NCBI GenBank assembly: GCA_902521615.1
Contig: CABYSJ010000005.1
Location: forward strand, 1-64,000
Length of the DNA: 64,000 nt
Source of the DNA: an uncultured Pelagibacteraceae bacterium
Lineage (GTDB): Bacteria > Pseudomonadota > Alphaproteobacteria > Pelagibacterales > Pelagibacteraceae
Reading direction: 5' to 3'
A program made the position numbers and the translations under genes. This document shows, piece by piece, positions 25,092-34,693 of the stretch. The notes beneath the pieces were generated by a model, which saw only the letters and a program-made list of their open reading frames with translations, was not told the origin of the DNA and ran no database searches. The first letter of the stretch is position 1, and each line of letters begins with the position of its first letter.

Positions 25092-26747
25092 GTGTCAAAA
25101 AATATAAGTAATTTATCAGGCAGAATAGGCTTAAAAGATAATCTATTTAAGCAAATCTCTGAAAATAACCTAAGCGATAATCCACAAGATATTAAAGAAA
25201 TTGCCAAAAAACATAACCTAGGTGTCTCAACTCTCCATGGCGCAGAATCCTTTTATGAATTTTTAAGACCTTCTCATAGAGAAAAAAAAGCGTTCGTTTG
25301 TAATGGTAGTGCATGCATGTGTGCAGGTACTCAAGACAAATTAAAAGATAAACTAAAAGAAAAACTAGGTGATGACAAAGTTGGAGAAATGTTTTGCTTA
25401 GGTCATTGTTATGAAAACCATGCTTTTCATTATGATGGCGAAAATTATGCAGGAAAAGATATAGAACAAATCGATCAGATTTTAAAGGGAGAAGAAATTA
25501 TACAAGATAAGTTTTTCTCTAAGAGTTATGCAACAACAAGTTTTTTAATGGATGATAAACTTTCCTCTACAGATCAATTTAAAGATAAATTAAGTAAATT
25601 TTTAAAAGTAGATAAAAAAGACATTGTTAAATCATTATTAGATTCAAATTTAACAGGAAGAGGTGGTGCTGGTTTTCCTACAGGAATGAAATGGGATTTT
25701 TGCAGCAAAGCAAAAGGAGATAAAAAATATGTCATCTGTAATGCAGATGAAGGAGACTCAGGTGCTTTCTCAGATAGATATTTATTAGAGGACCAACCTT
25801 TAAAAGTTATTTTTGGAATGGTGATTTGCGGTTATGTGATAGGAAGCAATGAAGGAGTTTTATACATTAGAGGTGAATATCCAAAATCTATTGAAGCAAT
25901 TAATGGCTGCATCAATGAACTTAAAAAATTAAATTTACTAGGTGAAAATATTTTAGGAACTGATTTTTCTTTTGATCTTGGAATTTGTATTGGTCAAGGT
26001 GCTTATATTTGTGGAGAAGAAACAGCTTTGATTGCATCTATTGAAGGAAGAAGAGCTGAAGTAGATGTAAGACCTCCCTTCCCTGTTACCGAGGGGTTAT
26101 ATAAAAAACCAACTGTGGTTAATAATGTTGAAACGTTGGCTGCTGCAACTGGAATTTTATTAAATGGATCAGAAAAATTTTCTTCAGTTGGAAATAAAAA
26201 ATCAGCTGGAACAAAATTAGTTTGTTTGGATAGTTTCTTTAACAACCCGGGTGTTTATGAAATTGATATGGGTACACCAATGAAAAAAATATTTAATGAA
26301 ATTGGTGGTGGATATAAAGAGCCTGTTAAAGCTTTTCAAATAGGAGGTCCATTAGGTGGTGTTGTTCCTTTAAGTGAAATAGAAAATTTAAATTTAGATT
26401 TTCAAGAATTCACAGCAAAAGGTTTTATGTTAGGTCACGCAAGTGTAGTTAGTATTCCAAAAGATTTTCCAATGGCTGAATACATTCATCACTTGTTTGA
26501 ATTCTCAGCCGAAGAATCATGTGGAAAATGTTTCCCAGGGAGACTTGGATCTTACAGAGGTAAAGAGATGTTTGATCAAGCTAAGAAGAAAACAGCTAAA
26601 ATTCCTTTAAAATTATTAGAAGAATTGTTGGTTACTATGCAAAAAGGATGTCTATGTGCTCTTTGTGGAGCAATCCCAACTCCAATCCAGAACATCCTAA
26701 AATACTTTGGTGATGAAATGAAAAATGATATGATGAAAGATAATTAA
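25092..26747 (+). CDS. NAD-dependent formate dehydrogenase, fused small (NuoE-like) and beta (NuoF-like) subunits
   Basis: Electron-transfer subunit passing electrons from formate oxidation to NAD+. 551 residues. About 1-145 is a thioredoxin-like [2Fe-2S] domain with the C-x4-C / C-x3-C set (CNGSACMCAG and CLGHCYENHAF). About 160-551 is NuoF-like, with FMN/NAD sites (LTGRGGAGFPTGMKW, GAYICGEETALIASIEGRR) and a [4Fe-4S] site (EESCGKCFPG and CLCALCG). In FdsGBA-type enzymes the two parts are usually separate proteins. The start is GTG (25092), 18 bases after fdhD, with AAAGGG upstream. The alpha-subunit gene overlaps its last base. Confidence 0.9.
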   Translation: MSKNISNLSGRIGLKDNLFKQISENNLSDNPQDIKEIAKKHNLGVSTLHGAESFYEFLRPSHREKKAFVCNGSACMCAGTQDKLKDKLKEKLGDDKVGEMFCLGHCYENHAFHYDGENYAGKDIEQIDQILKGEEIIQDKFFSKSYATTSFLMDDKLSSTDQFKDKLSKFLKVDKKDIVKSLLDSNLTGRGGAGFPTGMKWDFCSKAKGDKKYVICNADEGDSGAFSDRYLLEDQPLKVIFGMVICGYVIGSNEGVLYIRGEYPKSIEAINGCINELKKLNLLGENILGTDFSFDLGICIGQGAYICGEETALIASIEGRRAEVDVRPPFPVTEGLYKKPTVVNNVETLAAATGILLNGSEKFSSVGNKKSAGTKLVCLDSFFNNPGVYEIDMGTPMKKIFNEIGGGYKEPVKAFQIGGPLGGVVPLSEIENLNLDFQEFTAKGFMLGHASVVSIPKDFPMAEYIHHLFEFSAEESCGKCFPGRLGSYRGKEMFDQAKKKTAKIPLKLLEELLVTMQKGCLCALCGAIPTPIQNILKYFGDEMKNDMMKDN

Positions 26748-29515
26748 TGAGCTCAGAAAAAAGAAAAATTGCTTATATTGATGGAAAACCATACGAAATT
26801 GGTCCTAAACACTCATCTATTTTAAAATTTGTAAAAAGCTATGTAGGTGAAAAAAAAGTACCTACTTTATGTGATGATCCAAACCTAGCTCCTTATGGTG
26901 CTTGCAGAGTTTGCTCTGTAGAAGTCGCTTTAGAAAAAGATGGTCCAACAAGAGTGGTTGCATCTTGTCATACTCCGGTTGCTGAAAACCAACATATCTT
27001 TACTTCAAATGAAGCTTTGACAAGTTTAAGAAAAAATATTGTTGAATTAGTTTTAACTGACCATCCAATGGAATGTGATACTTGTGAGGTAAATAATAAT
27101 TGTGAATTACAAACAGTTGCAAACGATTTAGGAGTTGCAGATCACAGATACAACAGTCCTAAACAACACAAAGGTATACCAAAAGATACATCTCACGATT
27201 ACATGAGAATGAACTTAGACAACTGTATTAATTGTGGAAGATGTGTCAGAGCTTGTGATGAAATACAAGGTTCGTTTGTTTTAACAATGAGTGGAAGAGG
27301 TTTTGAGTCTAGAATAACAACTGACAATGATATGATGTTTGGAGATAGTTCATGTGTTTCTTGTGGTGCATGTGCACATACATGTCCAACAGATGCAATT
27401 TCAGATGTTTTTCAATCTAAATCTGCAGCTGTAGATCAAAAAGTTAGAACGACTTGTTCATACTGTGGTGTTGGATGTAATTTAGAAGCATCAATAAAAG
27501 ATGATAAAGTTGTAGCAATAGATACTCCAAAACAAACGGAGGTAAATGCTGGTCATACTTGTATTAAAGGAAGATATGCATTTAGTTTTTATGATCATCC
27601 AGACAGATTAAAAACACCTTTAATTAAAAGAAATGGAAACTTTGAAGAAGCTTCATGGGATGAGGCTTATGAATTCATTAAAAAAGAAATGAACAGAATT
27701 ACAAAAGATGATGGTCCAGATGCATTTGCTGGAATTTCTTCTGCAAGATGTACAAATGAAGAAAATTACGTTTTTCAAAAAATGATTAGAGCGGCTGTGG
27801 GAACTAACAGTGTAGATTGTTGTGCAAGAATTTGTCATTCACCAACAGCTTGGGGAATGCAACAAACTTTTGGGACTGGGGCAGCAACTAACTCTACAGA
27901 AGATATTTATCATGCAGATTTGTTTTTGGTAATTGGAGCTAATCCAACTAATGCTCATCCTGTAACAGGTGCAAAAATAAAACAACAAGTCATGAAAGGT
28001 AAAAAACTAATTGTGCTTGATCCAGTTACAACTGAGCTAGCGAAACTTGCTGATTATCATATTAAACTAAGACCAGGAACTAACGTTGCAGTTCTAAATA
28101 TGATGTTGCACTTTATTATAAAATCAAAACTTTATAATGCAGATTTTATTAGAGATAGAACTGAAGGTTTTGATAATTTCTTAAAAGAAATTGAAAGACA
28201 AGATGTAGATCATTTAGCAAAAGTAGCTGGTGTAGATAAACAATTAGTTAAAGAAGCAGCAATTGCATATGCTACAGCAAGGAATTCAATGGAGTTCCAT
28301 GGTTTAGGAGTCACTGAACACGAACAAGGATCTAAAACTGTAATGTTAATTGCAGATTTAGCAATGATTACTGGAAATATTGGACGAAAAGGTGTCGGAG
28401 TTAATCCTTTAAGAGGTCAAAACAATGTTCAAGGTGCAGCAGATATGGGATGTCAACCACACCAAGGTGCTGGATATTTTCCTGTAGCTGATGAAAAACA
28501 TCAAGATTTCTATACTGAAAAATATGGGGTAACACATCCAACTAAGCCAGGATTAAAAATTCCTCAAATGTTTGAAGCTGCAATAAACAAGGAATTAAAA
28601 GGTTTATGGATTATAGGGGAAGATATTGTTCAAACAGATCCTAATAGCGCACATGTTATTGAAGCTATGAATTCTTTAGAACTTTTAATTGTTCAAGAAA
28701 TATTTATGAGTGAAACTGCAAAATTAGCAACCGTTGTTCTGCCAGGTACTACTTTTTTAGAAAAGGATGGAACTTTTACAAATACTGAGAGAAGAATTCA
28801 AAGGGTCAACCGAGCTGTACCTCCTCTACCAGGCACTAAACCTGATGGGTTAATTGTAACTGAGATGATGCAGAAATTAGGATTTGATCAGCCAACTTAT
28901 GATGCAGATCAAGTTCTAGCAGAAATTGCTGACATTGTTCCTTTCTTTAAGGGAGTTACTAGAGAGAGACTTGGAAAATTTGGATTACAATGGCCAGTTC
29001 AAGAAGATGGAACTGACACAAAAATTTTACATACAGAAACCTTTAAATTAGGTAAAGGCAGACTTAAAAACTTTGATTGGAAAGAATCATCAGAAATAGA
29101 AGCTAATCAAAAAGACTATCCTTTAATTTTAACAACAAGTAGGGTTTTACAACATTACAACGCTGCAACAATGACTAGAAGAACAAAAAACATAAATATT
29201 GTTGATGAAGATGTTTTATTAATTCATCCTAAAGATGCAGCTTATAGAGATCTGAATACTGGTGATATCGGAAGACTTTATTCAGGTAGAGGTGAGGTTG
29301 CGCTTAAAGTTGAGGTTACAGATAAAGTTAAAGAAGGAATTGTGTTTACTACGTTCCACTTCCCAGAGCATATGGTTAATATGGTTACAGGTCACGGTAA
29401 AGATGAAGAAACAATGTGTGCTGAATACAAAGTATCTTCTGTTGAAGTACAAAAAATCTCTAATCAATTTAAAACAGAAGTCAAACCAAAAGAAAATCAA
29501 GCTGAAGTTAGTTAA
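26747..29515 (+). CDS. fdsA: Formate dehydrogenase alpha subunit (Mo-bis-MGD, FdsA-type)
   Basis: Oxidises formate to CO2 in the cytosol. 922 residues. N-terminal NuoG-like [2Fe-2S] ligands (YGACRVCSVEV, CHTPV) and a His-Cys [4Fe-4S] (HPMECDTCEVNNNC) are followed by two ferredoxin clusters (CINCGRCVRACD and CVSCGACAHTCP). The catalytic domain starts at CSYCGVGCNLEA near 235. The Mo ligand is Cys, not Sec, in DCCARICHSPTAWG near 360, with His next to it as in formate dehydrogenases. The C-terminal MGD domain begins near 780 (ILTTSRVLQHYNAATMTRR). Forms a complex with the fused upstream subunit. No fdsD homologue follows. Confidence 0.95.
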   Translation: MSSEKRKIAYIDGKPYEIGPKHSSILKFVKSYVGEKKVPTLCDDPNLAPYGACRVCSVEVALEKDGPTRVVASCHTPVAENQHIFTSNEALTSLRKNIVELVLTDHPMECDTCEVNNNCELQTVANDLGVADHRYNSPKQHKGIPKDTSHDYMRMNLDNCINCGRCVRACDEIQGSFVLTMSGRGFESRITTDNDMMFGDSSCVSCGACAHTCPTDAISDVFQSKSAAVDQKVRTTCSYCGVGCNLEASIKDDKVVAIDTPKQTEVNAGHTCIKGRYAFSFYDHPDRLKTPLIKRNGNFEEASWDEAYEFIKKEMNRITKDDGPDAFAGISSARCTNEENYVFQKMIRAAVGTNSVDCCARICHSPTAWGMQQTFGTGAATNSTEDIYHADLFLVIGANPTNAHPVTGAKIKQQVMKGKKLIVLDPVTTELAKLADYHIKLRPGTNVAVLNMMLHFIIKSKLYNADFIRDRTEGFDNFLKEIERQDVDHLAKVAGVDKQLVKEAAIAYATARNSMEFHGLGVTEHEQGSKTVMLIADLAMITGNIGRKGVGVNPLRGQNNVQGAADMGCQPHQGAGYFPVADEKHQDFYTEKYGVTHPTKPGLKIPQMFEAAINKELKGLWIIGEDIVQTDPNSAHVIEAMNSLELLIVQEIFMSETAKLATVVLPGTTFLEKDGTFTNTERRIQRVNRAVPPLPGTKPDGLIVTEMMQKLGFDQPTYDADQVLAEIADIVPFFKGVTRERLGKFGLQWPVQEDGTDTKILHTETFKLGKGRLKNFDWKESSEIEANQKDYPLILTTSRVLQHYNAATMTRRTKNINIVDEDVLLIHPKDAAYRDLNTGDIGRLYSGRGEVALKVEVTDKVKEGIVFTTFHFPEHMVNMVTGHGKDEETMCAEYKVSSVEVQKISNQFKTEVKPKENQAEVS

Positions 29516-29520
29516 TTAAA

Positions 29521-30966
29521 ATGACCATTGGTTGGCATTTTGATAATACATATTCAAAGTTATCAAATACTTTTAAAGAAAATATTAAACCAACTCCGGT
29601 TCACGACCCTGAATTAGTAATTTTAAATGATGAACTAGCGTCTATTTTAAATTTAGATTTTTCAAAAACAGACAAAAAAAAATTAGCAGAAATATTTTCT
29701 GGAAACTCGATACCAGAAGAAACTAATACAATTGCGCAAGCATATGCAGGTCATCAATTTGGACACTTTACTATGTTAGGAGATGGTAGAGCAGTTTTAT
29801 TGGGCGAGCATTTAGTTAAAAATGACAATCGTTTTGATATTCAGTTTAAAGGTTCAGGAAGAACTTCTTTTTCTAGAGGTGGTGATGGGAGAGCTGCACT
29901 TGGACCTATGCTTAGAGAATACATTATTAGTGAAGCGATACATTCATTAAATATTCCAACTACTAGAAGTCTTGCTGTAGTCAAAACAGGAGAAAAAGTT
30001 GTGAGAGAAAATCTTTTACAGGGCGCTATATTAACAAGAGTTGCATCAAGTCATCTTCGGGTTGGAACATTTCAATATATTGCTGCAACTCAAAACATTG
30101 AAAATTTAAATACTTTAGTCGACTACACAATAAACAGACATTATCCAGAAATTAAAACATCAAATTCAAAAGCATTAGACTTATTAAATCTTGTTATGGA
30201 AAAGCAGTGCCAGCTAGTAATCAATTGGATGAGAATTGGATTTATTCATGGGGTTATGAATACTGATAATATGGCTATTTCAGGTGAAACAATAGATTAT
30301 GGCCCTTGCGCATTTATGGATCATTATGATCCAAAAACTGTATTTAGCTCAATCGATAAATTTGGAAGATATGCTTTTTCTAATCAACCACCAATTACTA
30401 AATGGAATTTAGCAAGATTTGCAGAATGTTTAATCCCTCTAATTGATAAAAATGAAGCTACTGCAATCAAATTAGCAACAGATATAATTGATAATTTCCA
30501 AAATATTTATGAAGACAAATGGTTAAACATGATGAGAGATAAACTTGGTCTATTTGGTGAGGATAAAACTGATAAAAAATTAATTAATGATTTGTTTAAT
30601 TGGATGGAACAAAATAAAGCAGATTACACAAATACTTTTTGTAATCTAATGGATATCAATTCTAATAAAATTTACAAAAATAATGATTTTATCGATTGGA
30701 AAAATGAATGGAAAAAGAGATCTGAGTTAAATAATTCAAATAAGGAAAAACAAAACAAACTTATGAAATCAAATAATCCAATTGTAATTCCTAGAAATCA
30801 TAAAGTAGAAGAAGCTTTAGCTGAAGCAGAAAAAGGAAGTTTAGATAAAATGAAAAAGTTATTAGCCATTTTAAAAAATCCTTATGAAGATCAGAATAAT
30901 ATTGAAGAATATCAAGTGCCTGCTCCATCGAGCAATGAAAAATATCAAACTTTTTGTGGAACTTAA
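29521..30966 (+). CDS. selO: SelO/YdiU protein adenylyltransferase
   Basis: Pseudokinase-fold enzyme that transfers AMP from ATP to protein hydroxyls, linked to redox stress. 481 residues. Visible segments are AQAYAGHQFGHFTMLGDGRA near residue 75, FKGSGRTSFSRGGDGRAALG near 110, GVMNTDNMAISGETIDYGPC near 240, and the C-terminal redox Cys in KYQTFCGT, the position of selenocysteine in animal SelO. It lies 5 bases after fdsA and may be transcribed with it. An RNVP-like PRNHKVEEAL motif near 420 is also typical. Confidence 0.92.
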   Translation: MTIGWHFDNTYSKLSNTFKENIKPTPVHDPELVILNDELASILNLDFSKTDKKKLAEIFSGNSIPEETNTIAQAYAGHQFGHFTMLGDGRAVLLGEHLVKNDNRFDIQFKGSGRTSFSRGGDGRAALGPMLREYIISEAIHSLNIPTTRSLAVVKTGEKVVRENLLQGAILTRVASSHLRVGTFQYIAATQNIENLNTLVDYTINRHYPEIKTSNSKALDLLNLVMEKQCQLVINWMRIGFIHGVMNTDNMAISGETIDYGPCAFMDHYDPKTVFSSIDKFGRYAFSNQPPITKWNLARFAECLIPLIDKNEATAIKLATDIIDNFQNIYEDKWLNMMRDKLGLFGEDKTDKKLINDLFNWMEQNKADYTNTFCNLMDINSNKIYKNNDFIDWKNEWKKRSELNNSNKEKQNKLMKSNNPIVIPRNHKVEEALAEAEKGSLDKMKKLLAILKNPYEDQNNIEEYQVPAPSSNEKYQTFCGT

Positions 30967-30967
30967 A

Positions 30968-32071
30968 TTATAAAACGTAGGGCTCTGGCCTAGCAGTTTT
31001 ACCCAAAACTCTCTCAACTGCAAAATCACTTATATCAATTGTTTGGTACGATCCTGTTGTGATTAATTCAGTTAAGGCTCTACCGATACCTGGTGCCTGC
31101 ATTAATCCCCGGCCTGTAAATCCAGAAGCCATGTAAACATTGTCATATTTTGGATGTTTACCAACAACTGCATTATTATCTAATCTATTACAATCATAGT
31201 AACCTGCCCATCCACCAGTTAACTTTAATTCTTCAAAGGCAGGTATTCTCTTAGCAAGAGCTGGCCAAACTAATTCCTCAAAATCATTCCAAGCTGGTTC
31301 CAGATCATCTGCATCAAATACAGAAATAGGTGATCCTGCTAAATATTCCCCTCCTTCTGGTCTCCAATAAACACCGGTTGTTAAGTCTCCACTCAGTGGC
31401 ATCTCTTTTATATATGTTGGACATTTTACTCTAAACACAGTGTGCTTTTGAGGAACAACAGGAATATCTTCTAACAATTCCTTTGTCCAACAACCAGCTG
31501 CGGAAACAATCGTTTTAGCGTTTATTTCAGAAATACTTTTAACTTCACCCTTAATAAATTCTGCCCCAAGCTCTATTGCTTTGCTTTTAAGAGCGCTATG
31601 AAACATAAATGGATCAATCCATCCTTCACTTTGGTTATCCGTATAAGTTGCTGTCTCTATACCTTCACTATTCACATAAGGGAAAACTTTAGATAATTCT
31701 GACCCTTTAATATTTTTTGTTCCTGCATCACATTCTTTATGATTTTCTAATGCTCTATATTGTTCTTGAGCATGCTCAGGACCAAACATTAAAAGATATC
31801 CATTTGTTACCATACTAGCTGTTGGGTTTGGATTTCTTTCTGTTTTTAATAGTTCTGGTATTTGAAAAATAAATTCTCTTGCAAATTTTCCTAATAAAAT
31901 ATTTTCTTTTTGAAAAAATTGTCTTCTAAAACCACCTAGAGATAATGGGAATGAAGCTGTTTTATAAGTAGGATCTCTTTCAATAACCTTAACTTTTCTA
32001 CCCTCTTTGGATAAAAAATAAGCAGTTGCCGCCCCTATTATTCCACCACCAATTACTACAACATCATCCAT
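30968..32071 (-). CDS. FAD-dependent amine oxidoreductase (DAO family, sarcosine/dimethylglycine-oxidase-like)
   Basis: 367 residues. The N-terminal FAD site is VVVIGGGIIGAATAYFLSKE (residues 4-23), followed by SFPLSLGGFRRQFFQKENI near 40, and the C-terminal GFTGRGLMQAPGIGRALTEL near 320 is typical of the DAO superfamily. Members oxidise secondary or tertiary amines such as sarcosine, dimethylglycine or N-methyl amino acids. Given creatinase (a sarcosine producer) and the glycine cleavage operon in this window, sarcosine-to-glycine oxidation is a reasonable guess, though it is not adjacent to either. Convergent with selO, one base between them. Confidence 0.82.
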   Translation of the reverse strand: MDDVVVIGGGIIGAATAYFLSKEGRKVKVIERDPTYKTASFPLSLGGFRRQFFQKENILLGKFAREFIFQIPELLKTERNPNPTASMVTNGYLLMFGPEHAQEQYRALENHKECDAGTKNIKGSELSKVFPYVNSEGIETATYTDNQSEGWIDPFMFHSALKSKAIELGAEFIKGEVKSISEINAKTIVSAAGCWTKELLEDIPVVPQKHTVFRVKCPTYIKEMPLSGDLTTGVYWRPEGGEYLAGSPISVFDADDLEPAWNDFEELVWPALAKRIPAFEELKLTGGWAGYYDCNRLDNNAVVGKHPKYDNVYMASGFTGRGLMQAPGIGRALTELITTGSYQTIDISDFAVERVLGKTARPEPYVL

Positions 32072-32073
32072 AT

Positions 32074-32541
32074 CTAATTTAACATAATCAAGCTTGTATT
32101 CAGAATTAGTGCAAAGCTACACCAAAGTAAATATGGAATCATTAGGTAGGCACTCAACATCTTGACGCGTTTAAACCTTAAAATAAGATTGATTATCAAT
32201 ACTATTAATATGATTATTACTAAAAGAGACAAAACCATATTATGGAAAACAAAGAAAACTACACTCCAAGTTGTATTAAATACTAAATGAATAAAATATA
32301 TATAAACAGTATTCATATCTCTATTTTTTGTATGCCAGTAAAGCCATATTGAAATTGTCATCAATGCATACAAAGTGGTCCAAACAGGTCCGAATATCCA
32401 ATCTGGTGGATTAAATGATGGTTTATTTAGCAATGAGTACCAAGGTTCTTTAAAATTAACTGTTGCTAATCCACCAATTAAAGAAGCTGAAAACGTAATA
32501 ACAAGAAAGGCTGAGAAAGATAAAAATTTATTTTGATTCAT
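32074..32541 (-). CDS. tspO: TspO/MBR-family membrane protein
   Basis: 155 residues with five transmembrane helices. The conserved segment NKPSFNPPDWIFGPVWTTLY lies near residue 38 and FNTTWSVVFF near 95, where Trp and Asn residues line the tetrapyrrole/cholesterol-binding pocket. TspO binds porphyrins and modulates stress and light responses in bacteria. It is 2 bases upstream of the amine oxidoreductase on the same strand and divergent from the SDR gene 21 bases away. Confidence 0.92.
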   Translation of the reverse strand: MNQNKFLSFSAFLVITFSASLIGGLATVNFKEPWYSLLNKPSFNPPDWIFGPVWTTLYALMTISIWLYWHTKNRDMNTVYIYFIHLVFNTTWSVVFFVFHNMVLSLLVIIILIVLIINLILRFKRVKMLSAYLMIPYLLWCSFALILNTSLIMLN

Positions 32542-32562
32542 ATTAATATTATAAAGTAAAAT

Positions 32563-33330
32563 ATGATTTATAAAAAAGTAATTTGGATAACTGGAGCAAG
32601 TACTGGTATTGGCAAGGATCTAGCAATAAAATTTGCTAAAAGCGGCTGGCAGGTTGCCGCTTCTGCGAGAAGAGAAAATTTATTATTAGATCTTAATAAA
32701 ATTAATGAAAATATTTCTTCATTTCCATTAGATGTAACAAATGTAGATAATTGCAAAGAAGTTGTAAATAAAATTGTTAATCGTTTTGGTGTAATTGATA
32801 TTTGTGTTTTTTGTACAGGTATGCACGACCCAAATTCTGAGAAAAGATTTAATTTAAGTAAAATTAGAGAAATTATGGAAGTAAACTTCTTTGGTGTTAT
32901 GAATTCTGTAAATTCTATTTATGATCATTTTTGTGAGAAGAAAAATGGTAAAATAGCAATTGTGTCTTCTGTTGCTGGATATCGAGGATTACCTGCAGCT
33001 GGAGGATATTGTGCTTCAAAATCCGCATTAACTAGCTTTACTGAGAGTTTATATTTTGACATGAGAAGAAAAAATGTGCATGTAAGTTTAATTAGCCCAG
33101 GATTTATTAAAACACCAATGACAGATAAAAATAGTTTTCCAATGCCATTTTTAAAATCATCAAGTTTTGCAGCTGAAAAAATTTATCAAGGCTTAATTAA
33201 AAAAAATAATTTTGAAATTCATTTCCCTAAAATTTTTACCTATATGATGAAGATTATACAAATTTTACCCAACTGGATGTATTTTGGAGTAATAAATTTT
33301 GGCAATAAGTATATGAAAAGAGATAGATGA
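32563..33330 (+). CDS. Short-chain dehydrogenase/reductase
   Basis: 255 residues, classical SDR. Nucleotide motif TGASTGIGKDLA at 11-22, the NAG-like position altered to CTGMH near 86, catalytic Ser in AIVSSVAGYRG near 140 and YCASKSAL (Tyr and Lys) near 153. Substrate unknown. Its position next to a radical SAM gene and head-on to the DUF3833-CFA-DUF1365-amine oxidase group recalls the gene sets around singlet-oxygen-response lipid genes in other alphaproteobacteria, which also include an SDR. Confidence 0.9.
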   Translation: MIYKKVIWITGASTGIGKDLAIKFAKSGWQVAASARRENLLLDLNKINENISSFPLDVTNVDNCKEVVNKIVNRFGVIDICVFCTGMHDPNSEKRFNLSKIREIMEVNFFGVMNSVNSIYDHFCEKKNGKIAIVSSVAGYRGLPAAGGYCASKSALTSFTESLYFDMRRKNVHVSLISPGFIKTPMTDKNSFPMPFLKSSSFAAEKIYQGLIKKNNFEIHFPKIFTYMMKIIQILPNWMYFGVINFGNKYMKRDR

Positions 33331-33373
33331 TATTAATTTCAAAATACAACTTTTTATATTAAATATCTATTTT

Positions 33374-34693
33374 ATGAGAATATTAATTTTAGATCCAGAG
33401 AGAGATGTTTCTCACAGAATATCTAAGGATACAAGTGGTGGATATGGAACAGGAAATGATTTTGGAGATAGCTTAGTGCCTAAATTTTTAAAAAAAACAT
33501 TAAAAGTAGTCCATGATTGGCCTGCTATGTTTGCTATTTACACAATGTCTGTACTAAAAAAAAATGGACACGAAGTAACATATTCTAAAAAAATACCAGA
33601 TAATTTAATTACTTATGACTTATTCATAGTGGTCTCATCGATAGTTTGCTGTGAAACAGAGTGTAATTATATTAAAAAAATCTCAGAGTTAAAAAAAAAA
33701 ATTTATGTTATAGGGCCATTTGCAACCAATAATCCAAGAAAATATGTTGAGGCAGGTGGTACAGTAATATCAGGTGAGCCTGAGTTCTTTTTCTTAAAAA
33801 AAGAAAATCTAGAACTAAAGGAGGATAGTAAAATCATAAAATTTGATCATAGTTTTGATTTAGATGATTTGCCATATCCTGATTGGGGAAATGTAATTAA
33901 AAACAATAAGACAAGCTTGTTATTTGGTACAGAGAAATCATTGCCTATTTTAGGTACTAGAGGATGTCCATATTCTTGCTTTAAGTATTGTGTATACCCA
34001 CTTCAACAAGGTCGTAAACCAAGACAAAGAGATACTCAAAAAATAGTTGATGAAATTGAATATTGGAACAAAAAATTTAAAGTAAAAACTTTTATATTTA
34101 GAGACCCTGTATTTTCAATTAACAGAAAACACACAATTGATTTTTGTGAAAAATTAATAAGCAGAAAACTCAATGTTAAGTTTATAATTGAGACACATTT
34201 AAGAATTCTAGATAGTGAGCTAATACAAATATTAAAAAAAGCTGGACTTAAAGGTGTTAAAGTTGGTGTTGAAAGTGGCGATGAAGAAGTTTTAAAAGAT
34301 GCAAACAGATTCACTATAAAAAAAGATGATCAGCTTGAAAAAATAAGAGAATTAGAAAAAAACAATATTTTAGTATCAGCTATGTTTATAATAGGTTTCC
34401 CTGCTGATGATGAAAATTCAATAATGAAAACTATTAATTATGCTAGAAAACTTAATACTGCATTTTCACAGTTCAGTGTTTGGACTCCATATCCTGGCAC
34501 GCCTGTTTTTAAAGAATTTGAAGATAAAATAACAGCCAATACCTATGAAGAATTTGATCAATACAATCTTGTTTTTAAACATAAGATTTTCACACCAAAA
34601 GAAATTAGGAAATTACTAAGTAAAAGCTATACTGTGTATTATGGACGGGTAAACTGGTTTTTAAAATTTTTTAAAAATTTTCTATTAGCTTAA
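33374..34693 (+). CDS. Radical SAM protein with B12-binding-like N-terminal domain
   Basis: 439 residues. About 1-150 looks like a cobalamin-binding-type Rossmann domain but has no DxHxxG motif. The radical SAM core follows: the cluster motif is LGTRGCPYSCFKYCVYPLQQ near 195, with spacing CX3CX3C instead of the usual CX3CX2C. KGVKVGVESGDEEVL near 295 and FIIGFPADDENSIM near 340 are SAM and barrel elements. Substrate unknown. Transcribed after the SDR gene (43-base gap) and converges directly on the DUF3833 lipoprotein gene. In similar proteins the extra Cys spacing is followed by the same YPLQQGR stretch. Confidence 0.85.
   Translation: MRILILDPERDVSHRISKDTSGGYGTGNDFGDSLVPKFLKKTLKVVHDWPAMFAIYTMSVLKKNGHEVTYSKKIPDNLITYDLFIVVSSIVCCETECNYIKKISELKKKIYVIGPFATNNPRKYVEAGGTVISGEPEFFFLKKENLELKEDSKIIKFDHSFDLDDLPYPDWGNVIKNNKTSLLFGTEKSLPILGTRGCPYSCFKYCVYPLQQGRKPRQRDTQKIVDEIEYWNKKFKVKTFIFRDPVFSINRKHTIDFCEKLISRKLNVKFIIETHLRILDSELIQILKKAGLKGVKVGVESGDEEVLKDANRFTIKKDDQLEKIRELEKNNILVSAMFIIGFPADDENSIMKTINYARKLNTAFSQFSVWTPYPGTPVFKEFEDKITANTYEEFDQYNLVFKHKIFTPKEIRKLLSKSYTVYYGRVNWFLKFFKNFLLA

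Noticed and set aside
26747..29515. Selenocysteine formate dehydrogenase
   Set aside because: The Mo-ligand position is a Cys codon (DCCARICHSPT); there is no in-frame TGA and no selenocysteine machinery is seen.
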